A stretch of 64,000 bases of DNA from Kineosporia succinea (lineage in GTDB: Bacteria; Actinomycetota; Actinomycetes; Actinomycetales; Kineosporiaceae), in NCBI RefSeq assembly GCF_030811555.1, contig NZ_JAUSQZ010000001.1, forward strand, positions 3,655,241 to 3,719,240. The letters run 5' to 3'. Made by a program: the position numbers and the translations under genes. The notes under the pieces were generated by a model. That model did no database searches, was not told the origin of the DNA, and saw only the letters and a program-made list of their open reading frames with translations. Numbering within the stretch: the stretch's first letter is position 1; every line of letters begins with the position of its first letter. Positions 1 to 7,936 of this stretch are shown here, in pieces.

Positions 1-648
1 TTTCGGCGACTCCGGCGGCGGCCCGACTCGCGCGTCCCGGCAGTTCTCCTCCCGTACCGTGCGGAGAGTGCCACGGTGCGGGCTGCCGATTCGCTGCGGA
101 TGACCGTCCCCGGGGCGGCCGAATCACGACCGCGGGTAGCTCTTGAATTTTTGTGGGCCCGTTGGCTCGGGCTCTTGGCAGGGTGCTCTCTGGAGTCTCG
201 TCAGGGGCTTGTCTCGAGGGGAGGGTCCCGCTTCAGGGGCGGGCTCACCCTCGTTGCCTGCTGATGGTCTACCGGAGCCGACGGCTGAGCGCCGGTCCGG
301 GAGGCTCGTCCTGCGTATTCTTGTTAGTTCTCGGGGCCGCACGACTCCCGTGCGCCGCACGGACTTCCGTGCTCGGCTCCCGTTGCGGGGGACTTCGGTT
401 CGGGCTGATCGGCCCTCATCGAGTTCCCACTGGTTTCTTGCCGTGGCCTACGCCGCCTTCAGGACGCCGGCCTCGGTGATGATGCAATTTTTCAGGTGGT
501 GCGGTGTCCGTTCACGCGACCCTGGTGCGGCCCTGTAACTAGAGGCTCGACTCGGCTGTCACGTACCGGCGCTGGTAGTGCTCTGGTTCGCGTGGTGCTG
601 GTGTTGCCGTAATGCCTTGCGTTGCGGAGGATCTGAGCGAGCTGAAGG
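1..648. other. No gene recognised at the left end
   Basis: Several short frames are open here on both strands, but their translations are Arg/Ser/Pro-rich with no recognisable domain, no convincing ribosome-binding site and no codon bias like that of neighbouring genes. The stretch includes the region downstream of the leftward whiD-type gene. I see no tRNA and no strong terminator hairpin. Confidence 0.5.
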
Positions 649-975
649 TCAGCTGGCTTCGCGGAGCTGCGTGGCCTTGCGAGCCTCGCGACGCTCCTTG
701 CGCTCGGCCACGTAAATGGCCTCGCGGTCTTCCTCGGTGAGGCCGCCCCACACGCCGTACGGCTCGCGGACCGACAGGCCGTGCTCACGGCACTGCTGCA
801 TCACCGGGCAGCCGGCGCACACGGCAACCGCTGCGGCGTCTCGCTTGTGCCGGGCCGGACCGCGCTCGCCCTCGGGGTGGAAGAAGAGCTGGGGGTCGGC
901 CTCGCGGCATGAACCCTGGTACTGCCACTCCCAGACGTCGGCGACGGGAACGGGGAGTCGGGAAAGCTCGGCCAT
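649..975 (-). CDS. whiD: WhiB-family Fe-S transcription regulator, WhiD/WhiB3 type
   Basis: A 108-residue WhiB-like protein. Four cysteines at C23, C53, C56 and C62 give the family spacing C-x29-C-x2-C-x5-C that ligates a [4Fe-4S] cluster. They are followed by the invariant GVWGG turn (about 74-78) and a basic C-terminal tail suited to DNA binding. The opening MAELSRLP and the segments FFHPEGERG and VREPYGVWGGLTE closely resemble WhiD of Streptomyces and WhiB3 of mycobacteria, which bind the principal sigma factor and act in sporulation, redox or lipid control. The gene stands alone and is transcribed leftward. The long upstream gap could hold control sites. The WhiB call is firm; the WhiD/WhiB3 subclass rests on remembered sequence similarity. 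Confidence 0.93.
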   Translation of the reverse strand: MAELSRLPVPVADVWEWQYQGSCREADPQLFFHPEGERGPARHKRDAAAVAVCAGCPVMQQCREHGLSVREPYGVWGGLTEEDREAIYVAERKERREARKATQLREAS

Positions 976-1307
976 GGGATCCTCCGCGGTGTTGCGTTGA
1001 CCAGCCCCTCGGCTGATCGGGTGCTTAGAACCTTACTAACCGAGTCAGCCATTGTTCAAGCCCTTCGCTCCGAAACTTGTTCACGAGTACTTCAAGGTTC
1101 AGGGATGCGGGATGGCCCGATTCGTGGCAGGGGTGGGTGCCCGAGGTTGTTCGGAGGAGTCTGGCGGCGGCCTGTTCATGCCTCTGACCTGCTCTTATGT
1201 CAGAAACGATCAGGAAGTGACCAGGACCGGACAGGGGTTGTTCACCGAGTGGACAAGGTTGTTCACGGGGGTGATGCGGGTGCATCGCTTCGCGCGAATC
1301 GGTGCAC

Positions 1308-1418
1308 GAAGCGCTTCGCGGCGAAGCGATTCAGCGGCGTGTCGCGCTCGTGCAACGCTTCACAAGCCGCTTCGGGCGAGGGCTGAAGCGATTCGGGCAG
1401 GATGATCTGAAGCGGTTC
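1308..1418. repeat. Four GAAGCGNTTC palindromic motifs
   Basis: Four copies of the 10-bp near-palindrome GAAGCGNTTC lie at 1308-1317 (N=C), 1323-1332 (N=A), 1385-1394 (N=A) and 1409-1418 (N=G). They are clustered about 330-440 bp upstream of the leftward whiD-type start. Short dyads at irregular spacing suggest a regulator-binding cluster, but no known regulator is assigned. Confidence 0.5.
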
Positions 1419-1485
1419 GCGGTCTTGTGGGGGGTTCGTGACCGTGAATCGGTTGTCCGGTTCTGCCCGGGGGGCGGCTCGGTGG

Positions 1486-1541
1486 TCCTGGCCTGCCAGT
1501 CCTGGCCTGCCAGTCCTGCTCTGCCAGTCCTGCTCTGTCGG
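1486..1541. repeat. 14-bp tandem repeat, four units
   Basis: Four head-to-tail 14-bp units occupy 1486-1499, 1500-1513, 1514-1527 and 1528-1541. The first two read TCCTGGCCTGCCAG; the third and fourth diverge to TCCTGCTCTGCCAG and TCCTGCTCTGTCGG. No coding use is evident. Confidence 0.7.
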
Positions 1542-1582
1542 TCCGGGCGGGATGGCCTGACGCGGTTGACCGGGCTGCTTGG

Positions 1583-2566
1583 TCAGGCGGGAGCGAGGAA
1601 CGCGGTGACGGCCTGGAGGGTTGCCGGTTCGCGAAGGATCGATCCGTGGGTGGCGCCGTCCACCACGAGGAGCTGGGCCGAGGGCAGGACTTCCCGCACG
1701 TGCTGAGCAGCGCTGACCCGTTCCCGGTCGAGTGCGCCGACGATCATCTGGGTGGGCACGGTGAAGCGTTCGAGGGTGTCGTCGTCCACACCCGGGTCGT
1801 CTTCGGAGCGAGACATGTAGGCGGCCAGGGCCTGGGCGTCGTTGGCGGCGAAGGCGTGGCGGGTGGCGGCGTCGAGCTGGGTGCCGGTGTGGTGTTGCCA
1901 GCCGGTGAGGAAGCCGTCCATGCCTCCTTCTCTCAGGGCGGTGATGCAGCCGGGGAAGAAGACGCGGTCGAACGCCCCCTTGTCCGTGCCTGGCGCCCCA
2001 GCGATGGAGACGAACCGATTCAGGCGTTCCGGGTGGGTCGCGGCCAGGGAGAAACCGATGCGCCCGCCGAGCGAGTACCCGACGTAGTCGACGGTGGCAG
2101 GGCCCTCTGCCCCGGGGCCGGCGATGGGCTGGGCGCTCGCGGTGGGGCCGGCGTTCGGGGCCTGGCCGGGCCCCGAGATGCGGTTGTCGCCGGGGGCTCG
2201 GCCGGTGGTGGCCGTGCTCCCGATCACCTCGTCGAGGACGGCGATGATGTCGGCGACGAATGCGTCCATGCCGTAGGCGGTTTCGTGGTGAGGGCCGTCG
2301 CTGCGCCCGTGGCCACGGAGGTCGACGGTGATCACCCGATGTGTCGTCGTGAGCGCGCGCACGTATCCGAAGCCGCGCCAGATCGCCTGCGAGAGCGCTG
2401 TGCCGTGGGACATCAGCACGGTGGGCGCTCCCTCGTCGCCCGAGACGCAGGGGAAGGTGCGGTAGACGATGCGCGTGCCGTCGACCGGGCTGTTCACGGA
2501 ATCCACGGGACTGACGGTACTGACCTGCGCCCGGGGCACCCGGTAGCGGGCTACCCGGCGCCGCAC
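1583..2566 (-). CDS. Alpha/beta-fold hydrolase
   Basis: A 327-residue predicted alpha/beta hydrolase. The oxyanion region is MSHGTAL, followed by a strand with DLRGHGRSDG. The nucleophile elbow is GYSLGG, the acid is probably the Asp in GALDRE, and the catalytic His is in GATHGS. This order (Ser-Asp-His) and the length fit soluble hydrolases and esterases of the AB_hydrolase_1 type; the substrate cannot be inferred. An unusual Ala/Gly/Pro-rich insertion of about 40 residues precedes the nucleophile strand. The GTG start used here is uncertain: the first 20 residues are basic and poorly family-like, so a later start is possible. It is leftward, with a minisatellite immediately upstream. Confidence 0.85.
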   Translation of the reverse strand: MRRRVARYRVPRAQVSTVSPVDSVNSPVDGTRIVYRTFPCVSGDEGAPTVLMSHGTALSQAIWRGFGYVRALTTTHRVITVDLRGHGRSDGPHHETAYGMDAFVADIIAVLDEVIGSTATTGRAPGDNRISGPGQAPNAGPTASAQPIAGPGAEGPATVDYVGYSLGGRIGFSLAATHPERLNRFVSIAGAPGTDKGAFDRVFFPGCITALREGGMDGFLTGWQHHTGTQLDAATRHAFAANDAQALAAYMSRSEDDPGVDDDTLERFTVPTQMIVGALDRERVSAAQHVREVLPSAQLLVVDGATHGSILREPATLQAVTAFLAPA

Positions 2567-3136
2567 GGCCGCGCGACTACGTGTGGTGGGTGCCGATAGC
2601 TACACGCCGGGCCCCTTGGTGTGGCCGCTCCCGCTGCGCGTCGCTCCCGCTGCGCGTCGCCCCAACTACAACTACTGGGCGGCCCGCTGTGGCGCGCGCC
2701 AACTACTGGGTGCCTCGCTGCGCGGTGCCCAGCTGCGCGGTGCCCAGCTGCGCGGTGCCCAGCTGCGCGGTGCCCAGCTGCGCGGTGCCCAGCTGCGCGG
2801 TGCCCAGCTGCGCGGTGCCCAGCTGCGCGGCGCGCCTCAGCTGCGCGGCGCGCCTCAGCTGCGCGGCGCGCCTCAGCTGCGCGGCCTCCCGGCTGAGGAG
2901 AAGTGGCCCGCTCTGCGTTGGGCCTGGCCATGCGAGGCGGGCGCCGGTCTCGCTGTGGGCCTCTGGGCGCGCGCCGTCTGTCCTCCGCCGGCCGTCACCG
3001 CGGCCGAGGCGCAGCCCAGCGGGCGGCCGCGCGGCCTGGCCGGTCGTCGCGCGGCCGAGCGACGACCGGCGGCGTGTGGCAGTCTCGCGCCCGTAGACGG
3101 CCGTTCGGTGGGATCAGACAGCCGCGTCGACAGCGT
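2567..3136. other. Intergenic region containing a minisatellite
   Basis: No gene is convincingly supported between the NDH-2-like gene and the hydrolase. The dominant structure is the 15/18-bp tandem array at 2718-2876. Frames on both strands stay open through it because the unit lengths are multiples of three. A rightward frame reads repeated LRGAQ, but there is no clear ribosome-binding site or flanking domain. Confidence 0.55.
2718..2876. repeat. Minisatellite: seven 15-bp units then three 18-bp units
   Basis: Seven identical copies of CTGCGCGGTGCCCAG run from 2718 to 2822. Three identical copies of the related 18-mer CTGCGCGGCGCGCCTCAG follow (2823-2876), with a degenerate half unit after that. 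The unit junctions contain CAGCTG dyads. All units are in phase by codon, so a rightward reading gives LRGAQ x7 then LRGAPQ x3. The perfect identity of units argues for recent slippage or recombination. Confidence 0.9.
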
Positions 3137-4462
3137 TCAGCGGTGGGGGAGTTCGGGGGCGGGGGAATCGAGGGGGACCGCGGCGCCTCGGACCAGGTCC
3201 AGCTCGGCCGACTCCCGGGGCAGCACCGTGTTCAGGGCCCAGTCGGCGGCCGTGCGCACCCGGTTGCCCGGCATCGCGAGCAGGTGGTAGCCGCGGGTCA
3301 CGGCCTTGGCCGGCAGCCCGGACAGCGGCACCCGCAACGGGTTTGCCGCCGCCTGTGCCCCGCCCAGATCTACGACGAAGCCCAGGTCGTGATGCTTGTA
3401 CGCCCGGCGCTCGCCGACCCCGAACGACGCCGCGACATTCGCGGCCGCCCGCTTGCCCTGCCGGGTGGCGTGCTGGGCAGTCATCGCGGTGACCTCGCCC
3501 GGGCGGGTGAGGTCGGGCACGGCCGCTATGTCACCGCAGGCGAAGAGCTCGGGATGGTCTGGCACGCCGAGGAACTCGTCGACCACCAGACGGCCCTGCT
3601 GCAACGGCAGATCGAGGCCGGACACCAGAGGGTCGGGGTGCACACCCACGCACCAGATCAGGCTGCGGGTTCGCACGAACTCGCCGTCGGTGAGCAGAAC
3701 GCCCTCGCGCGTGGCCTCTTTCACCGAGACGCCCATCATCACCTCAACCCCTCGTCGCCGCAGCACCCGGTCGGAGGAGCGCGAAAGACGTTCATCCAGA
3801 GTGGGAAGTACCCTCTTGGCCGTGTCGAGCAGCAGCCACCGCGCCTTCTGCCCGGCCAGCCTCGGCCGGTGCCTCAGCAGGGCATCGGTGATGAGGGGAC
3901 CCTGGGCCGCCACCTCGGTGCCCGTGTATCCGGCCCCGACCACCACAAAGGTGCAGCGCTGATCGCGCTCGGCCTGGTCGTCGGTGGTGTCGGCCAGTGC
4001 CACCTGGCACGTGATGTGGTCTCGCAGGTACACCGCCTCGGGGATACCCCGGAAACCGTGGGCGAACTCGTCGATTCCGGGGACTGGCAGCAGCTTGTTC
4101 ACACTGCCTGCCGCCAGCACCAGCCGGTCGTAGCCCAGGGTGCCGCTGTTGCCCTCGGCGTCGAGATAGGTCACGGCCCGGCCCGGCAGGTCGATGCCCT
4201 CGACCGAGCCGAGCACCAGCCTCACCTTCGGCAGCGTCTGGGCCAGCGACACGGCGATGCGGCGAGGATCGAGCGTGCCGGCCGCCACGTCGGGCAGCAG
4301 CGGCAGGTAGAGGAAGTAGTTGGTCGGGTTGATCAGCACGATCTCGGCAGCGTCACCGGCGGTGCGACTCAGACCTCGGGCGGCCTCGAACCCCGCGAAG
4401 CCCGCCCCGACGACGATGATTCTGGCGCGCTGACGATCTCTGAAGGCAGCATCCGTCACCAT
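3137..4462 (-). CDS. Type II NADH dehydrogenase-like FAD oxidoreductase
   Basis: A 441-residue two-dinucleotide-binding flavoprotein. The N-terminal FAD site is IIVVGAGFAGFEAA (about 15-28), and the NAD(P)-binding Rossmann motif is VVVGAGYTGTEVA (about 173-185). The flavin-binding ACGDIAAVPD lies near 305-315, and there is a C-terminal segment of the kind that docks NDH-2 to the membrane. NDH-2 enzymes oxidise NADH and reduce quinone without pumping protons; a related ferredoxin or quinone reductase role cannot be excluded. It starts 9 nt after the stop of the alkyltransferase gene, so it is probably the third gene of the sigma factor-alkyltransferase-oxidoreductase operon. Length and motif order are normal. 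Confidence 0.87.
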   Translation of the reverse strand: MVTDAAFRDRQRARIIVVGAGFAGFEAARGLSRTAGDAAEIVLINPTNYFLYLPLLPDVAAGTLDPRRIAVSLAQTLPKVRLVLGSVEGIDLPGRAVTYLDAEGNSGTLGYDRLVLAAGSVNKLLPVPGIDEFAHGFRGIPEAVYLRDHITCQVALADTTDDQAERDQRCTFVVVGAGYTGTEVAAQGPLITDALLRHRPRLAGQKARWLLLDTAKRVLPTLDERLSRSSDRVLRRRGVEVMMGVSVKEATREGVLLTDGEFVRTRSLIWCVGVHPDPLVSGLDLPLQQGRLVVDEFLGVPDHPELFACGDIAAVPDLTRPGEVTAMTAQHATRQGKRAAANVAASFGVGERRAYKHHDLGFVVDLGGAQAAANPLRVPLSGLPAKAVTRGYHLLAMPGNRVRTAADWALNTVLPRESAELDLVRGAAVPLDSPAPELPHR

Positions 4463-4471
4463 GCACCGACC

Positions 4472-5248
4472 CTAGGTCGACGTTGCCTGGGCCGCCACGC
4501 CGGAGGACTCCAGGCGGAGCAGGGTCTGCTTCGCCGTGGGACCACCGACGTACTGCCCGGACGAACCGTCGCTGCGGACGACCCGATGACACGGCACCAC
4601 CACCGGCAGCGGGTTGCGGGCGCAGGCCGTGCCGACCGCCCGCACCGCCTTCGGGCTGCCCGCCGCCAGCGCCACGGCGGCGTAGCTGGCCGTGCTGCCG
4701 TAGGCGATGGTCTGCAGGTGGGCCAGCACATTGTGTCGGAAAGCGCCGCTGGCCAGCCGGAAGTCGAGCCCGAGGTCGAACCGCTGACGGTCGCCGTGCA
4801 GGTACTCGTCGATCTGCTGGGCGGCTCCGTCGAGCCGGGCCGGGGCGTGCATCAGGCGCGGGCTGATGCGGGCGGCCAGATCGGTGAGCACCTCTTCGTG
4901 CCCCTCGACCGCGAACGCCACCCGGACCAGCCCCAGCGACGTGGCCGCCAGCAGCAGCGGCCCCAACCGGGTGTCGATGGTGCGGTAGGCGACGTCGAGC
5001 AGGCCGCTCTCACCGGCCTCGCGGGCCAGTCGTGCCCGCAGCCCGGTGTGGTGGTCGGTGCCGTCGCCGTCGAGCAGCTCGATCAGCGCCTGCTCGACGG
5101 CGCTCAGCTCGGCCTGCTGGCCGGGGAACTGGTCGTCGGTGTCGGGGGCCATGGCGGCTGCCTCCTCCTGGGCCGAGAGCTCGGCGAGGTCGGGAAAAAG
5201 ATTGAGGATGCTGGGGTTCCAGGGTTTCTGGGCGGGGATCGCGCTCAC
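4472..5248 (-). CDS. Methylated-DNA-protein-cysteine methyltransferase with N-terminal extension
   Basis: A 258-residue protein whose C-terminal half is an O6-alkylguanine-DNA alkyltransferase. It has the active-site loop VVVPCHRVV (acceptor Cys), the helix-turn-helix segment around YGSTASYAAVA, and the downstream NP-x-PVVVPCHR context. It repairs O6-alkylguanine by irreversible transfer to Cys. The GTG start at 5248 was chosen because it overlaps the sigma factor stop by 4 nt (GTGA), implying coupled translation. The first 75 or so residues (Glu/Ala/Leu-rich) are not part of the usual alkyltransferase domain; they might contact the coupled sigma factor, which is inference. Pairing of an ECF-like sigma gene with an alkyltransferase is known in actinobacteria. 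Confidence 0.9.
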   Translation of the reverse strand: MSAIPAQKPWNPSILNLFPDLAELSAQEEAAAMAPDTDDQFPGQQAELSAVEQALIELLDGDGTDHHTGLRARLAREAGESGLLDVAYRTIDTRLGPLLLAATSLGLVRVAFAVEGHEEVLTDLAARISPRLMHAPARLDGAAQQIDEYLHGDRQRFDLGLDFRLASGAFRHNVLAHLQTIAYGSTASYAAVALAAGSPKAVRAVGTACARNPLPVVVPCHRVVRSDGSSGQYVGGPTAKQTLLRLESSGVAAQATST

Positions 5249-5829
5249 GACAGCTCCTGGGTGGGGATCGGCTGGAAGATGCGGCGCAGAGTGGTGATGC
5301 CGTCGGACGCCGCGCGCCGGGCCGCCACCACCGAGCAGCCGAGGATCGCGGCGACCTCGGTGTAAGGCAGCCCGGCCACGTGGTGGTAGGCCACCGCCTG
5401 ACGCTGCCGCAACGGCAGGGCCAGCACCGCCGGCCACGGGTCGAGCATGTGATCGGCGTTCGGCCCCAGCCCGACCTCGTCGGCGCCGCTGAACCCGGCC
5501 GCGTGCCCGTGCGCGATGGTGTGCCCGAGCTCGACGTCGTCTCGATCGGGAGCGCCGTCGGGAGGGTCGCTGCCGTCGGGCAGCTCGGGCACCGGCGTGG
5601 GATTGCGGGACATGAGCCGGATCTGGTCGATCGCCTTGCGGTGGGCGATGGTGACCAGCCAGGCCTCGACATCACTGTCGGGCGCGAGGGCCGGATAGGC
5701 CCGCATTGCCGCCAGGAACGTTTCTGACCAGGCATCGTCGGCGGCGACCGGGCCGACGACCGCACGGCACACCCGCAGAACGGTGGGACCGTGGCGCTCG
5801 ACCACACGCTCGAAAGGTTCTCGCTTCAC
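5245..5829 (-). CDS. ECF-type RNA polymerase sigma factor
   Basis: A 194-residue sigma-70-family factor. Region 2 is recognisable in DDAWSETFLAAMRAYPAL through VEAWLVTIAHRKAIDQIRL (-10 recognition and core binding). A variable acidic linker follows, then region 4 in LPLRQRQAVAYHHVAGLPYTEVAAILGCS (the -35 helix-turn-helix). The GTG start at 5829 begins VKREPFERVVERHG, typical of the family; a much longer open frame upstream runs antisense to the acetyltransferase and is not used. Its stop overlaps the alkyltransferase GTG by 4 nt. No anti-sigma gene is adjacent, so the extension of the alkyltransferase is the only visible candidate partner. Confidence 0.87.
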   Translation of the reverse strand: MKREPFERVVERHGPTVLRVCRAVVGPVAADDAWSETFLAAMRAYPALAPDSDVEAWLVTIAHRKAIDQIRLMSRNPTPVPELPDGSDPPDGAPDRDDVELGHTIAHGHAAGFSGADEVGLGPNADHMLDPWPAVLALPLRQRQAVAYHHVAGLPYTEVAAILGCSVVAARRAASDGITTLRRIFQPIPTQELS

Positions 5830-5913
5830 AATGGGTAAACGCCCCCCACTCCCCGGATGTGAGGTCCCACCCCGACAATTTTTCCGACCCCGAATCCGCA
5901 CCGAGGAAGCCGC

Positions 5914-6600
5914 ATGCGCGAACCCGTCACCGTACGCCCCCGCACCCCCGCCGACCTGCCGTTCGTGGCCGGGGCGCTGAGAGGGGTACACGAACAGGAC
6001 CGGTACCCGATGATCTGGCCGGACGATCCCGCGGCCTGGCTCGACCCGCCCGGGACGACCGCCGCGTGGGTGGCGGTCGAGACCGACGTGACCGCCACGT
6101 CCACCATTCTCGGGCACCTCTGTGTGGTGAAGGGCGCGCACGACACCAGCGTCTCCCGCCTCTTCACCACCCCCGCCGCCCGTGGACGCGGCCTGGGCCT
6201 GGGCGAACGCCTGCTCGGAGAGGCCGTGCGCTGGGCTCGTGATCGAGGCGAGCACCTGGTGCTCGACGTGGTGGACGACGGCGGCCCCGCGCCCGCCCTC
6301 TACGAGCGCCTGGGCTGGCGGCTGACCGGCACGGACGTCGCCGACTGGGCCACTCCCGAGGGGCAGTATCTGCCGATCAGGCTGTACCGGGCTCCGGCCG
6401 AAGCGGTTTCGTCCGAGAGCAGGCCAAAGAGCTCAGGGGCCAACGATGGTGGACGCGCGGGGCGGCGCGGTCACGATCGGCGCCATGGTCACGTCGGAGC
6501 CGGGAACGGACGACCCGGAAATCTTCGGCGCAGTGCCGTCTTCGGCCGGAGCCGGACGGCAGCCGGTGATCAGGACGACGGCGGTGAGCACGGTCAGTGA
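5914..6600 (+). CDS. GNAT-family N-acetyltransferase with long C-terminal tail
   Basis: A 228-residue frame whose first 165 or so residues are a GNAT acetyltransferase. It opens VTVRPRTPADLPFV, has the acetyl-CoA P-loop region AARGRGLGLGERLL (R/Q-x-x-G-x-G/A) and the final strand ALYERLGWRLTGT. Such enzymes use acetyl-CoA to acetylate small molecules or protein N-termini; the substrate is unknown. It diverges from the sigma factor gene 84 bp away. After YRAPAEAV the sequence turns into Arg/Gly/Ser-rich residues antisense to the small lipoprotein gene, so this tail is probably read-through to the first stop rather than conserved domain. It is similar in type to the acetyltransferase on the integrated element (23806-24330). 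Confidence 0.85.
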   Translation: MREPVTVRPRTPADLPFVAGALRGVHEQDRYPMIWPDDPAAWLDPPGTTAAWVAVETDVTATSTILGHLCVVKGAHDTSVSRLFTTPAARGRGLGLGERLLGEAVRWARDRGEHLVLDVVDDGGPAPALYERLGWRLTGTDVADWATPEGQYLPIRLYRAPAEAVSSESRPKSSGANDGGRAGRRGHDRRHGHVGAGNGRPGNLRRSAVFGRSRTAAGDQDDGGEHGQ

Positions 6601-6630
6601 GGTGGCGGCGGATCGGCGGGACGTGAACAC
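6433..6630 (-). CDS. Small putative lipoprotein
   Basis: About 65 residues from a GTG at 6630 (a TTG at 6639 is in frame). The sequence begins with a basic FTSRRS, then a hydrophobic run and the lipobox LITGC, followed by a short Pro/Ser/Thr-rich mature part with no domain. This is the layout of a lipidated secreted peptide anchored outside the cytoplasmic membrane. It overlaps the tail of the rightward acetyltransferase frame on the opposite strand for about 170 nt. The function is unknown. The call rests on the signal sequence, which is unlikely to arise by chance in an antisense frame but is not impossible. Confidence 0.6.
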   Translation of the reverse strand: MFTSRRSAATSLTVLTAVVLITGCRPAPAEDGTAPKISGSSVPGSDVTMAPIVTAPPRASTIVGP

Positions 6631-6689
6631 GCTCGCCAACGTAGAGGACCTGTTCGGGGCCTGTGGGTGGTTTCACCCAGATGTGATGT

Positions 6690-7694
6690 TCAGGCTTCCC
6701 GATGGGTCAGGAATCGCGTGAGTTCCGCCAGCTCGTCGAGAGCGGTCACCGACAGGTCGTGGCCCTCGAGCGCCCGGTTGGCCAGGTCGACCTCGTGCGC
6801 GGCCTCGGCCAGCGCCCGGTCGCGGGCACCGGCGTCTTCGAGGATGCCGGCGATGCGCAGCAGGTCGGGCTCCGGGTCGTCACCGGCGAGCCAGCGGCCG
6901 ACCTCCTGCGCCGCGGCTCCACCACCGCTCAGCACCGAGGTGACGGGCAGGGATTTCTTGCGGGCCCGCAGGTCGGACAGCACCGGTTTGCCTGTGACCG
7001 CCGGGTCGCCCCAGATGCCGAGCACGTCGTCCACCCATTGGAAAGCCATGCCGACGTGCGCGCCGTAGGTGCCCAGCGCGTCGACCATCGGCACCGAACC
7101 ACCCGCCAGAAGTGCCCCCAGGCGCCCACTTGCCGCCAGGAGCGCACCGGTCTTGCCGGCGGCCATCGCCTTGCACTCGTCGAGCTCGACCCACGAGCGC
7201 CGCTCGAAGGCGAGGTCTTCGGTCTGCCCCCGCACCAGCTCACGCACCGCGGACCCGAGCGCGCGCACGGCCTGCGGGTGCAACGCCAGCTGATCCTGCG
7301 CGAGGTTGAGCAGGGCGTCTCCGGTCAGGATCGCTGACGGCACGCCCCACACCGCCCACACCGTGGGCCGATGGCGGCGTTCGGTGTCGCCGTCCATCAC
7401 GTCGTCGTGGATGAGCGAGAAGTTGTGCACCAGCTCGACCGCGACCCCGGCCGGCACCGCCTGCTCGGCGGGCGCCCCGCAGGCCTCGGCCGCCAGCAGC
7501 GCCAGGGCCGGGCGAACCGCCTTGCCCCCGGAACTCTCTCGGGGCGTGCCGTCCGACTCGGTCCAGCCCAGGTGGTATTCGGCGATGGACCGGTTGACCG
7601 GGTCGAGCTGCCGCACGGTGTGGCGCAGCGCCGGCTCGACCAGGGAACGGGCGCGGGTGAGAACAGGTGGTCCAGACATCGCCATCGTCGTCAT
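6690..7694 (-). CDS. Polyprenyl (isoprenyl) diphosphate synthase family protein
   Basis: A 334-residue trans-isoprenyl diphosphate synthase. The first Asp-rich motif is IHDDVMDGD (about 96-103) and the second is QWVDDVLGIWGD (about 219-230). A KxxR-like KAVRPALALLAAE lies near the start. The family condenses isopentenyl diphosphate with allylic diphosphates using Mg2+ bound by the Asp motifs. The form DDVMDG plus DDVLGIWGD plus SDLRARKKSLPV resembles the polyprenyl transferases annotated as cargo of family 2 encapsulins; no shell gene lies in this window. The ATG at 7694 was chosen because GGAGG precedes it by 8 nt; a longer frame to 7826 exists. A 30-bp palindrome lies about 240 bp upstream. 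Confidence 0.9.
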   Translation of the reverse strand: MTTMAMSGPPVLTRARSLVEPALRHTVRQLDPVNRSIAEYHLGWTESDGTPRESSGGKAVRPALALLAAEACGAPAEQAVPAGVAVELVHNFSLIHDDVMDGDTERRHRPTVWAVWGVPSAILTGDALLNLAQDQLALHPQAVRALGSAVRELVRGQTEDLAFERRSWVELDECKAMAAGKTGALLAASGRLGALLAGGSVPMVDALGTYGAHVGMAFQWVDDVLGIWGDPAVTGKPVLSDLRARKKSLPVTSVLSGGGAAAQEVGRWLAGDDPEPDLLRIAGILEDAGARDRALAEAAHEVDLANRALEGHDLSVTALDELAELTRFLTHREA

Positions 7695-7936
7695 ACCCGC
7701 AGCCTCCGAACGGTCCAGGACGCGGAAACCGTCGGGTTCCCGCTGGGAACAGCGCTTTTCGTCGTGCCCGGTCGGTCTGCCGCCGAACCGGCGACCCCCG
7801 GCGGCCGTCATGCCCCCAACGACCACGGACCGTCAGCAGTTCCACCCCGAACCCGTTCCAGTCTTCCCCAGATCGGGCGTTCGCGCCCGTCGGCGGGGGA
7901 CGGTTCCGCAGATAGATGGCCGGAAAGGAAAGTGTG

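Larger units (their letters stand above)
976..1582. other. Intergenic region with two short repeat families
   Basis: No gene is supported in this roughly 600-base gap between the whiD-type gene and the hydrolase, both leftward. It holds four GAAGCGNTTC motifs (1308-1418) and a 14-bp tandem repeat (1486-1541), listed separately. Confidence 0.6.

Noticed and set aside
2583-3290. Pentapeptide-repeat protein on the plus strand
   Set aside because: The LRGAQ reading comes from an identical 15-bp DNA repeat. There is no ribosome-binding site, the flanking sequence is non-domain-like, and the frame runs on antisense to the NDH-2-like gene.
2903-5365. 820-codon plus-strand open frame
   Set aside because: It is antisense to the clearly recognised oxidoreductase and alkyltransferase; long antisense frames are a by-product of GC-rich codon use.
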